Shown here piece by piece: positions 11,247-21,615 of a stretch of DNA of 64,000 nucleotides. Position 1 is the first letter of the stretch; each line of letters opens with the position of its first letter. This DNA comes from Alternaria dauci. Lineage: Eukaryota > Ascomycota > Dothideomycetes > Pleosporales > Pleosporaceae. The position numbers and the translations under genes are program-made. The stretch spans positions 1,798,001 to 1,862,000 of the forward strand of contig NC_091272.1 of assembly GCF_042100115.1 (NCBI RefSeq). The letters are read 5' to 3'. The notes under the pieces were generated by a model, which had not been told where the DNA came from, searched no databases, and saw only the letters and a program-made list of their open reading frames with translations.

Positions 11247-12910
11247 ATGCCCCACGCCACGCTCACACGCGAGTCGGTCGCTTCGCACAACACGCCAGAA
11301 GATCTCTGGTGCATCATCGACCACAAAGTCTACGATCTCAGCGATTTCGTCGACGCCCACCCTGGCGGCTCCGTCGTGCTCGAGCAGGTAGCGGGTCAAG
11401 ATGCGACAACGGCCTTCTACAATCTACACAGACAGGAGGTCTTGGACAAGTACCAGGAGCTATGCATCGGCACCATCGAGGGCGAGAAGTCAGAGGTGAT
11501 TGTCGGAAAGCCTGGCGATCTGAGCCCAGTACCATACGCAGAGCCTTTGTGGTTGCGACCGCAATTCAAGAGCCCATACTTCAAGGAGAGCCACCGGGCA
11601 CTACAGAGGGAAATCCGTAAGTTCGTTGACACACACATCACACCCGAGGCGCAACGGAAGGAGAAGGACGGTACATATATCAGCCAAGAACTGATCGACA
11701 AAATGGCCGAGAACGGCATGCTGGCCATGCGTCTCGGGGCTGGAAAGCATCTCCATGGCAAGACCCTCATGGGGGTTGTCAAGGGTGAGGAATTCGACTA
11801 CCTCCATGATCTCGTTCAGGCACAGGAAGGCGTGCGCGCAAACGCCCGTGGATTCCAAGACGGAAACATGGCTGGCATGACCATCAGCTTGACAGCCGTC
11901 TTGCAGTGGATGCCCGAATCTGAGGTGAAGACGCGCGTGGTAAACGAGGTCTTGACTGGCAAGAAGAAGATGTGTCTAGCCATCACCGAGGCTTTTGCCG
12001 GATCTGACGTCGCTGGCATCAGGACCACTGCAACATTGACTCCAGACGGCAAGCATTACATTGTGCGAGGCACCAAAAAGTGGATCACCAATGGAATGTT
12101 CTGCGACTACTTCGTCACAGGCTGCAGAACCGAGAAGGGATTCTCTGTCCTGCTCATCGAACGCGATGAAGCTGTAGAGACTAAGCTCATCAAGACGAGC
12201 TACTCCACAACGGCGGGTACTGCATTCGTCGAGTTCAACAACGCCAAGGTACCAGTGAGCCATCTTCTGGGTGAAGAGCACAAGGGCTTTATTGTGATTA
12301 TGAGTAACTTTAACCACGAGGTAAGCCCGGGCCCTACAAAGAGTCTGTGAGACATGTACTGACTTTGTATCTTCACTTCTGCAGCGCTTCATGATGGCTT
12401 GTGCTGTTATCCGACAATGCCGCACCGTTGTCGAGGAGTGCTTGAAGTGGTGCAACCAGCGAATTGTCTTTGGCAAGAAGCTCATCGAGCAACCAGCTAT
12501 CCGTCAGAAGTGAGTGTTGCATCGAGAGATGGTTTCTTGTCCTACTGCCTTGCTCGTACTTACACTACCCCAGGCTTGCCAAGATGATCTCACACGTCGA
12601 AGCCAACCAAGCATGGCTAGAATCCATCGCCTACCAGATGACGCACATGTCGTACGCGCAACAATCGAAGCTGCTCGGCGGACCCATTGGTCTGCTCAAG
12701 TCGTTTGCGACTCGCTCAGCACACGAGATTGCCGACGAGGCCGTCAACATCTTCGGAGGTCGCGGACTCACCCAAAGTGGAATGGGTCGTGTGATCGAAG
12801 AGTTCCATCGCACATACAAGTTTGATGCTATTCTCGGGGGTACCGAGGAGATTTTGGGCGACTTGGGTGTACGACAAGCAATGAAGGATTTCCCAAAGAG
12901 CATGTTGTAA
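11247..12910 (+). CDS. cytochrome b5-acyl-CoA dehydrogenase fusion protein
   Basis: Flavoenzyme with an N-terminal haem domain, 511 aa. Exons are 11247-12320, 12385-12509 and 12574-12910. Residues 1-80 form a cytochrome b5 domain with the haem motif HPGG at 38-41 and a second candidate haem ligand at His61. From about residue 100 the acyl-CoA dehydrogenase fold follows: LAITEAFAGSDVAGIRTTA (FAD/substrate region), KKWITNGMFCDYF, then in the C-terminal domain RIVFGKKLIEQPAIRQK and IFGGRGLTQSGMGR, and the ILGGTEEILGD motif. The architecture is known from fungi; a peroxisomal or other fatty acyl-CoA oxidation role is likely, but the substrate is unknown. The C terminus (KSML) is a possible weak peroxisomal signal. 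The first intron (12321-12384) belongs to the repeated intron family described separately. The ATG at 11247 is preferred over one 60 bases upstream because the b5 domain begins right after it. Confidence 0.9.
12321..12384 (+). repeat. introner-like element, copy A (intron 1 of the acyl-CoA dehydrogenase gene)
   Basis: A 64-bp GT-AG intron. Its core at 12344-12363 is TCTGTGAGACATGTACTGAC, 17 of 20 matches to the consensus CATGTGAGACATATACTGAC, and the following TTTGTA also matches copy C. The 5' part (GGGCCCT) matches copy D. Length is identical to copies B, C and D. Confidence 0.8.
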
Positions 12911-13292
12911 ACACGGATTGGAAGCGGTGCACTGTATGATAGTAAGGTAGTAATAAACATATTGGTACAGGCTCCAAGGCGATTCAGAAGAGGGTGAAAC
13001 GCTTCTAGAAGCAACGGCAATGTGACAGGACGGATATAAAGTGCGTGTGGGGAAGGTCATGTTTGGAAGGTGTTTGACCATGTAGGCGTACAGTGCGATG
13101 AACGTGTCTCGAGTACCAAGGTTCCGACTGCACACGGATCTAAGCGGTCGTCGCACAGACGACATGATGGGCGGACGGTAGCGTGACTCGAAGTGATCAA
13201 CGGCATATCTGCATTGACTCGGAGCATTAGGCCTTGTGCATGTGTGGTTAAGCATGTCGAGTATAAGCGGCAAGGCAATGGTCAAGACCAAG

Positions 13293-13310
13293 GATGATGA
13301 TGATGATGAT
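13293..13310. repeat. (GAT)6 microsatellite
   Basis: Six perfect GAT units in non-coding DNA. Confidence 0.9.
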
Positions 13311-13981
13311 GGGCTCTGTTGTTTTGTGACGATAGTGGTACAGCATTACACAGCGCATAGCCGGCATGCACGCGCCACGAATCGCAAACACTGGCGCAGG
13401 CCGAAGGATGCGCCTCATGCGACACAACAGAGCGGCCGGGGCTGGCTGTCTGCTGTCTGCCGTCGTCGGCGGCGTGTTAGAGGCCTTGAGGCGGCGGCAA
13501 CAAGCGAGTTGGTGGTATACAGGGTGCATGAGACACGATCTAGACTGCACGTCACAAGTAGCATACCAGGAGTGGGTGAGGCATGTCGCCGATACGTGTC
13601 ACATGCAAGCGGCAAGTCGGGCGAGGGATGATGTGGACGTACATGCACGAGCGTCTTGTCGACATTCAAAGAGACTTGAGTCTTTGCAAAAAGGCAAGGC
13701 TGGCGACGAGTGGCGTCTTGTTTTTGAAGGGGGTTGAAAAGGCATATGGAATACCGTGGAACAAGGTCGGCTATGGTAGTGGCAGCCGCCCTGCATCGGG
13801 GAGGCAAAGGACGGCGGCGCTGCGAACGCATGCCGGCTCGAGTCGTGTGCAGTGTAGCGCGCGCAGCGCAATGCAGTGCCATCGGTCGGACCAAGGCACC
13901 AGTGACAGCATGGGGCTCCATTTGCCTGCCTTTGTTTAAGAAGCGGTCTGCGTCACCTTGACCTGCTTCGTCTCCATCTGT

Positions 13982-14053
13982 CACTACTACTACTACCCAT
14001 CTACCACCTACTACCCACTACTCACTACCTACCTACTACCTACCTACTACCTA
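13982..14053. repeat. imperfect CTA/CTAC repeat tract
   Basis: A run of CTAC, CTA and ACCTAC units on the plus strand, about 220 bp upstream of the AN1 gene start. It is probably a pyrimidine-rich promoter or 5' leader. Confidence 0.85.
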
Positions 14054-14273
14054 GCCATTCACTCTGCGGCTTAGAGCACCCGCCCCAACCCTCTCCTGCT
14101 TGTCTATACCATCTACCCGCTCAACCATCTCCCTTATCTAGCCGGTCAATTCGCCGCCACAACTCGCCGACCACCGCAGCGTCATCGTCATCACACCAGC
14201 CTCACTGCTCTCACTCAGCCTCTCCGCACACGCACACGAACATCTACCCATAACCACAGTCGCAACCGCCACT

Positions 14274-14877
14274 ATGCGCCGCTCGTCCAGCATCAGCAGC
14301 ATCAGCTCGTCCGGCTCAGAGTCCGAGGACACGGTTCAGATCTTCGTCAAGACCGTGTCCGGCAGCAACAGTAAGTCGTTCCCGCCACCGTTCCGACGCT
14401 CGGAACAGGCCGCGTTGTCCAGTCACAACAGCAGGACACGGCTAACACGGTGCCTTAGCAATTCCCCTCACAATCCCCTCAAACACATCGATAAGCACTC
14501 TGCGCTCTCTGCTCGCGCTCCGAACCAACCTCTCGTCGCCCTCGGACCTGCGCATCGTCCACGCCGGCAAGCACCTTTCCTCACCCGACACCACCTTGGC
14601 TGATTACGCTATCGGCCCAAACTCGACGCTCCACCTCGCACTCCCACTGCGCGGCGGCATGCCCCCAAAGAAGATTCGCTGCTCCTTCAAGGACTGCAAG
14701 GACCGCGCTCAGCCCATTGTCGGCGATTGCGGCTTCTGCCAAGGCAGGCACTGCAGCCGTCATCGCATGCTCGAGGACCACAAGTGCGAGGGTCTCGAGG
14801 ACTGCAAGAAGGAGAGCCACAACCGAAATGCCGATAAGCTCAACAGCGAGCGCACCGTTGCTATCAAGGGTGTGTAG
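14274..14877 (+). CDS. ubiquitin-like / AN1-type zinc-finger protein
   Basis: 171 aa from exons 14274-14370 and 14459-14877, with an 88-bp intron. After a Ser-rich start, residues ~20-95 form a ubiquitin-like fold (VQIFVKTVSGSNT, then DLRIVHAGKHLSSPDTTLAD and LHLALPLRGG). The LRGG-like end is followed immediately by more protein, so any processing is unproven. Residues ~100-140 carry an AN1 zinc finger: C-x4-C, then CGFC, CSRH, H-x-C spacing (KDCKDRAQPIVGDCGFCQG, HCSRHRMLEDHKC). AN1/ubiquitin-like proteins are linked to Cdc48/proteasome stress responses; the exact partner here is unknown. The sequence between the exons contains an in-frame stop, supporting the intron. Confidence 0.87.
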
Positions 14878-17800
14878 ATGACGGGACATGCGACAATTGC
14901 AGACACGATATCCCCTCGGGCGATTTGGCCACGGCCATCTGCAGCTCTGCTTTCCGCGCCTTGACGTAGTGGCGTTGGGGGGGCTTTTATTTGTTTACCT
15001 GATTGTTACAGCTTTTGATCTCGTACATGGGGCAGTAATCTTTCGTCCCTGGAGCATGGCGTTATGAGGCAAGCGTCTAGCGAACTTGTATTTGTAGCTA
15101 GAGTAATGACAGCCATTCGTATTTCATGACGTGCTTTGGGTTGTTGTGGTGCAATGTCGTGTGACGTGTCAACTAACTGTGTGTCTTTACGCTCAGGTCG
15201 TCTCATTATTAATTACCCAATGAGACATTGTCCTGCGCTGCCGAGTCGTTTAGTTGTCCGGAGAGCTGTCCCACGTATAGTAGAGGAGAGGAGAGGAGAG
15301 GAGAGTAGAGTAGGCACCATGACAACCAACGATTTCCATGTTCATTTCATGAGAATTCATCGAGTGCCGAACGACCATCTTACCCAGTCGTGGAAAAGAA
15401 TCTCAGTACGGCAAGGACATGACAAATAGATGAAATCGACAAGGAAAAATGAATGATACCATTGCGTGGCCAAACAGCAGCCACGCCTTCTACCTAGGCA
15501 AGCCACAGCATCTTGACTCCTCCTCGGAGCAAAGTCGTGACAACACGATGTAGCATACTTTGTTGTTGTCACCTCTTTGTATGATTGTTTTGTTGGTCGG
15601 ACGTGTGTCGGGTCCCCTCAACAAACCTATTCTGCTTGCAAATACTTTGACGCGCGTACTATGTCTGCGGCGCCGAAAGTATCGCGAAATTCATATAATC
15701 AATGTTTGAAATCAAGAAAAGACGTCATGGAAAGAATTGAGAGTAGCGGTGTTGACAGTAAGCACCAGGGATCTAGAAAATATTGAAAACGAACATTTGC
15801 TTGTTTTGCCAGGATGAAAGCAATGTTTGTAAAGTAGGTTTCCTCGGATGCGTCCGGGTTGAGGGGCGGGCGCTTCGCGGGTCTGACCGGAAACGTTCAA
15901 TGATGGAGTGAAAAAGACCGAGAGGGGTGTACTGGAGGGAGAGACTGGAGTAGGCGTGTAGAGTGGGAAAGAAAAGATACTGGTGTCAGGTGTCGCCATA
16001 TGTGGCTGCTGTTTCAACAAGCTTGTTTCGCCTACAATTGTAGTGAATGAAAAGATGATTGCAGCAGAACATGGTTGACTTTATCGAAGTCTGGGATACG
16101 AAATGGCGTAATTAAATCACTTCCACGCCTAGTGCTGGTGTTGTTGGGATGTTGTCAGAGTGTTGCCCAAGCGCTGACTAGGTAGTGTTTGAGTGTTGTC
16201 AAGACACCATGCCAAGTACGTGATAGAATTGGCTGCGTTCTGCCGCTGGCCGAATGAAAGGATCATGCTTACTCCAAGAGGTCTTTGATTACGACAAGAC
16301 CGCACCTACCTGTGGCGAGCCCAATGTTATATTTGTTGAACTCGCGGTACTCTCGGAGGCGGCGCTTGGACACTCTGGTGGTGAGCGTGCGAGACGCTTG
16401 TTGCTTGTTGCCTGTTGCCTCGCAGTGCCTTGGGTGCCGAAGCAGGCATCGAAAAGCCTGGCGGCGCCCAACGGGAGGTCTCAGCGCAGTGCGCGTGCAT
16501 GTCAGCGCAGTTGTCATTGCCCGAATGATTATTTCTTTGCGAGTCACGAAATCTTGTCGGCGTATAGCAAAACCCCTTGCCGCATGCAATTCGGAACCCA
16601 GCGCCACGGCCAGCGCTGGGCTTTCCGCTCCGCCAGAGGCCAAAGCATGCTAGGGGCAGCGGTTCGACTCGAAATGATCTTTGACATGGAGTGCGGCGGT
16701 TGTCGGTTTTGGTTGCCGCCTTGTCGTTTCCGAGTCGGAACAGTCGTCGGACCTCTAACAACGTGGCGAGTCGGCCCCGCCCAGTTGCGCCCAGCAGACG
16801 ACAAGAGGTATCTGAATCGCTTCGCCATAACATCATCTCTTTCGTTTCAACCTCTTCCGCTCTCCGCCCCGCCCCCGGCGCCTGTCGCTTCGAATCCGCC
16901 GTCTATTGGGTGCGGGATCGCGTCTCGGAGTTGGATCTTGAAGTGGCCTGATTTTGACGCACGGAAACTGCACGCCTCCACAAGGGGTTTTTTGTTGTGG
17001 CGTTCCGCTCGTATTTGCTTGTTTCTTCTACAGCGCTATCAGTGACGGTGGAAACGGAGATGCAAAGGCTCTCTTCCATGTGGCTCGAAGGACTAAAGTG
17101 GGTGGAAATGTTTCCTGTGTAAATTCGCATCTCACTGCAGGACTTGGCATTATCGCATGCACCAGCGGGAGTGCTGAGATGACAACTGATACCCCTTAAC
17201 TGACCACGAGTTGAGCTAACACACATCAGGTAGGATGCCTACCGCCACAACAAGATACGAGTTCTAAAATCTCAACAATTTGGCTCGCGCTCGCTGATGA
17301 TTATTCGACGAGAATGCGGACGGCCGCGCTCCCGCAATTTCACATGGACAAGCGAACCGACAGATCATGTTCAGATGTCGCTGACAGCACCACGCGATTG
17401 ATACCGTCAGTCAATTCAATCAAAATCTCCGAGCATCTAGCCGTGGAACTGCAATCGAGGCCCAAACGCCGTTTCCGCTGTCACAGGCTGCTCAACGGAC
17501 GATACACGGAAGCCTGATCCAGCCGGCCCAAAAGGCCAGCCTTTGAAAGCTAAATCGCCACATGGTTCCGCTGTGCGGACTGACTGCGGCAGCATGCATG
17601 TGGCACTGAAAAGTAGCATGCATGACGATACCGGTTACTCAACGTCCGGCTCCGGTACAACTTCGTTACATTCGTTAGAGCGTTGGACAAGCCCCGGTGT
17701 TCAAAGGGTCCTGCTCCCCATGGGACCTGGGACTAATGTGGAACACTTGTGACGTAGCCGATGGCGTCCGCGGAAACCCACCTCGTGTCTCGCCATCATT

Positions 17801-19891
17801 ACAGGAAACTGACTAGCCGTTGCGGCGGAGAGTTGAAGCCGCCAGCTGACCGCTACCGTGGCGAGGCTTAACTCTGGCTGTCATTCAACAAGACGACTAC
17901 GAAGACCCGGGCAAGATAACGTTCTGTTTTGCCTTTGTCATTTGTGTAACGTGTAGCGCAGTTCTGCGCGGGATGCTTCTTTGGTTCTTCTCGGCTCTTG
18001 ACACTTCCCGACAGGGGAGATCTGCACAGACCTAGGAAGTTATCGGGCTTGGACTTGTTTGCAGATCGGATTAGAAATAGCATCTGGTGCTCGTCTCGAC
18101 GCTGGATCGGGTTGATACTGTGCAAGGGCTTCCTGAACGCGTAATGGCCCCAGTCAACAACGAGCCTTGGCAAGGCAAACTCTCTGAAGGTAGCGTCGCT
18201 GATCCCTAGCCTTAACTCTTCTCCACCACTCTACCCCAACACGCCGCATGCGCTTTCAGAATCGCGGAGTCCGCTTTCCGCGCGTCGTCCGTCAACAAAA
18301 ACATGCATCTTAGCTGACGGCAAGGCACTGGCGTAGGTGGGCGTCGCTGAACGAGTCATCGCAATGCAGGGTGATGAATCTCCTGCAGCCACAACCGCAT
18401 CCTCCGATACAAACTCGCAATATGATACGTTTCCTTGGGGGCATATCTTCGCTGCGGCGGGAAGAACAAAGCATCAACGCCAGCGTGGGTGCTCATGCTT
18501 GGCAGAGCGCCCTAGCCGTCGATCCCTGGCTGTATGAAGTGGTTGTGGCTGTGTTGAAACTGAAGATAACGAAGCAACGAACTGCACCGGCCCGCTGATC
18601 TTGTTACGCCGCCAACTTTAGCGTGACTTCTCGGTCATGTACTCGAGATATCGCGGGTGACACTCGACCCTCCTCCTCCACGGTGGCTTCGCGTGTCTAG
18701 TGTCCACACTCTCTGTGGGCTTGGGCGTCTTCATCCAGATTATCGGCCGTCGCATCCGCCTCGATCCAAAGACTGCCCAGAGTTGTAGAAGTCTCAGCAG
18801 TAGTACCGCGAGAGTACTCATCTTTGGCCCTTGCAATATAACTGGGCCGGCCAAGGCGGATTGTACACCACTACTCGAGCACATTCTTGGCACACAGACC
18901 CAATCGAGCCGCATCACTCATCATGCCTCCCGCTGACGCTCCGCCAAGCGCTGGGGCCCGCTCCGCTATTTTATACAACCTTGTTAGACGCATCGACCCC
19001 CATCATCATCTACCGAGTGTCTATGCCCACCGACAACTTCGTTTTGGTGGAACAAGCCAAGACTGCACAGCCGATGAGCAATCTCGATATTCGCACACGC
19101 AACTACGAGAAAGGAGATGCGTGGTCCATGTACCATGGTAGTCTCGCCCAGCGTGGTCCAGTACCGTCTAGTGTTACGTACGTTCAGTAACAAGAGGTGG
19201 TAATGTCCCGGTTTGGAACAAATTCTGTTACCAGTATCCAAAGGAACTCCCGGGAGACGGCATGGTTTGCATGGCTTCCACGACACTGAGTGAGCGTGGG
19301 GAAGCCCAGAGGCAAGATGTGCCGAAGAATCTACCACCGCTGATCGCTCTTCCACCGGATTAACGCGCCGCACTAAGCTTTGGGCCGCAGGACATCTGAA
19401 GCCTCTAAAAGAGTAATGAAGTATACCCTGCTACCGGCGGAGTGCAGACTTCCGTATGGCCTTGGCTTCTCTTGGTTTTGCACCCTTGCGTTGCTTGTGC
19501 CCTGCGGCATCCATTCCCCATTACACGACCGGTTTGACTACCACGTCACTATGGGAGAAGGTAGCCACAATCTACATGGGGGTTACGCGCGTGCTCAGCA
19601 AGAGTGGAGCCGTAAAAGAACCCTCTATCAACCCAAGCCTTAGGCTCGTTCCCCAGTTCCCGTGAGTGTTTGCACATGAGTACCATACTTATACCCCGTC
19701 CCCGCCGCTTTGACAGTTGTTTGAATCTGCACCAATCCATCACCAGTGCGTTCCTTTGAGCGCCTCCCCTCCAACACGTGCTATCTGTGTTGAGCATCTT
19801 ATCACGTCATACGTCAAACGCTTCTTCAATTGATTGATTGCTCTTGCCCCCCTTCGCCCCACGGCCTTCACATACAGCAACTACAGCCAAC
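14878..19891. other. 5-kb gene-poor interval
   Basis: No convincing gene was found on either strand. Several frames stay open by chance around 16250-17050 in GC-rich sequence, with longest ATG ORF 263 codons, but none shows motifs or coding-like composition and the opposite strand is open as well. There is a GAGGA-type simple repeat at 15283-15305. No terminal repeats or transposase motifs were seen. It could hold non-coding RNAs or decayed sequence. Confidence 0.5.
15283..15305. repeat. (GAGGA)n purine repeat
   Basis: About four and a half tandem GAGGA-type units in non-coding DNA. Confidence 0.85.
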
Positions 19892-21615
19892 ATGCCACCC
19901 ACAAAATCTACCTACAAAGAGAGTCGGAAGTACAGCGAGGGGACGCTGCCACTCTCCGAAGCACCAACCGCGACCAACTCCATGCGAAACGAAGCGCGAC
20001 ACGCCAGTGTCGACACACTCGACGAGCCTAACTGGCCCCAATCATGGCGTGCCTACGCATGCTTGCTGGGCTGCTTCTTCCTCATGTTCAACTCATGGGG
20101 ACTAGTCAACGCCTACGGCACATGGTCTTCATACTATGTTGGCCACTCGCTCCGAGGTATTGATCAGCTTGAACTTAACCTGATCGGCTCGACACAGTCT
20201 TTCATCGTGCTTCTGCTCTCGAACGTCGTCGGACGCCTTCTGGATGCAGGTCATTCTCGCAAGGTTATCGGTTGTGGTACTTTCCTTGTACCCTTTGGTC
20301 TTTTTATGCTATCCGTCGCGCACCCCAGCGACGTTGAGGCTCTTGGAAACTTTGGCTCCATCTGGGCAACTCAAGGCCTCGTAGTTGGCCTGGGTATGGG
20401 CACATTTTTCGTTTCCAGCTCCCAAGGTGAGTCACAGTCATCATCTCTCTATGATTGTTCTTGCTGACACCAATTTTAGTTGCTTCAACATGGTTTCCGA
20501 AGCGCAGGGGCCTTGCTGTAGGCTACGTCGCTTGTGGTGCCAGTGTAGCGGGCGTGATCTATCCCACCATGCTCCGCTACTTGATCCAATCGGTTGGTTT
20601 CAACAACGCAGTACGCTACGTGGCCACTCTTACTTCAGTGACATGCATCTTCTCCTTCATCTTCTGCACACCGGACCCTGCCCACGAGCATCATGAACCG
20701 AAGAGCTGGGGTAAGCTCAGGACTTGGTTCGATACTGAAGCCTTCAAAAACAAGGCTTGGTGCTGGTTCACAGCTGCCGTTGCGTTCATGTTCTTCGGGT
20801 TCTATCCGGTTTTCTTCAACCTTGAAGAGGTTAGTATCTCTGTTCTGACAACCATGCGGATAGCTAACAATTTCTAGTGGGCATCAGTGCGCGGCTTTGG
20901 CACTCGCGACCGAACAGGCTCCCCGGTGAGCCCATCCAAGACGACCGACAAACCTCTTCAAACATTCTGGCTTCTCGTCATCATGAACGGAGCTTCGACT
21001 GTCGGACGCATGCTCCTCGCGCACTTCTCGGACAAAGTTGGTGCTCTCAATATGCACATCAGCTCTCAGTTCACCGCGTCGATGCTCACACTGGTTCTCT
21101 GGACATTGGCTGGATCAGAGACCGACGCTATTGCCTTCTGCGTTGTTTTCGGTGTCTTCTCCGGTATGGTCATTGGTCTCCCTCCTGCGTCTATCGGCAA
21201 CATCCTCAACTGCTCCTACACTACACCTGATACGAAACACTTCGCAAAGAAGAAGCTTGGCCACTGGACTGGTATGATGTACACGTTCGCAGCCATCCCC
21301 GCCCTTACTGGTCCCGTTATCTCTGGTCATCTCATCACAAAATACAATACGTACATCACCGTACAGATGTGGTCTGGTGTCAATCTCATGCTCTCATGTA
21401 TCTGCATGATCATCTCTCGCTGGTACCTACCGTGCGATAATGGCGAGAATGCGAAGGAGGCAATCGTTCGCAGACTGAGCAAGGCTGAGACATCCGAGAA
21501 GCGTAGGGGCAGTGACCCTACCTCATCACCAGACCCACTGTCACAGGCCCCTACCCGGGTTCCCTCACCGCGCGCTTCTTCCGACAACGCCAGCGATGCC
21601 GGCCAGATGGTTTAA
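19892..21615 (+). CDS. MFS transporter, monocarboxylate-porter type
   Basis: Plasma-membrane major facilitator of the fungal monocarboxylate transporter-like group, 540 aa. Exons are 19892-20426, 20480-20829 and 20878-21615. After a hydrophilic N terminus the first transmembrane segment is AYACLLGCFFLMFNSWGLVN, followed by AYGTWSSYYV, matching the group's signature of a G-rich TM1 followed by YG.(Y/W). About 12 hydrophobic segments follow. There is TWFPKRRGLAVGYVACGASV (the W/F-x-x-(R/K)-(R/K)-G-x-A loop-4/5 motif of this group) and NGASTVGRMLLAHFSDKVG (TM7-8 loop motif). The C-terminal tail after ~490 is Ser/Pro-rich and cytosolic. Substrate cannot be read from sequence. It stands alone, with no biosynthetic cluster around it. 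Confidence 0.88.

Larger units (their letters stand above)
12911..14273. other. gene-free interval with simple repeats
   Basis: About 1.36 kb with overlapping ORFs on both strands but no family-like content. It has a (GAT)6 run at 13293-13310 and a pyrimidine-rich leader before the AN1 gene. Confidence 0.5.

Noticed and set aside
13236..13984. Overlapping ORFs on both strands upstream of the AN1 gene
   Set aside because: They overlap each other in several frames and encode low-complexity Arg/Ala-rich text with no conserved motif.
15221..15232. AATGAGACATTG resembling part of the introner core outside a gene
   Set aside because: Only about eight bases match, there are no flanking splice signals and no branch-site continuation.
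16254..17045. 263-codon ATG ORF on the plus strand
   Set aside because: Overlapping frames on both strands are also open, the composition does not look coding, and no motif or fold is visible. It is a chance ORF in GC-rich DNA.
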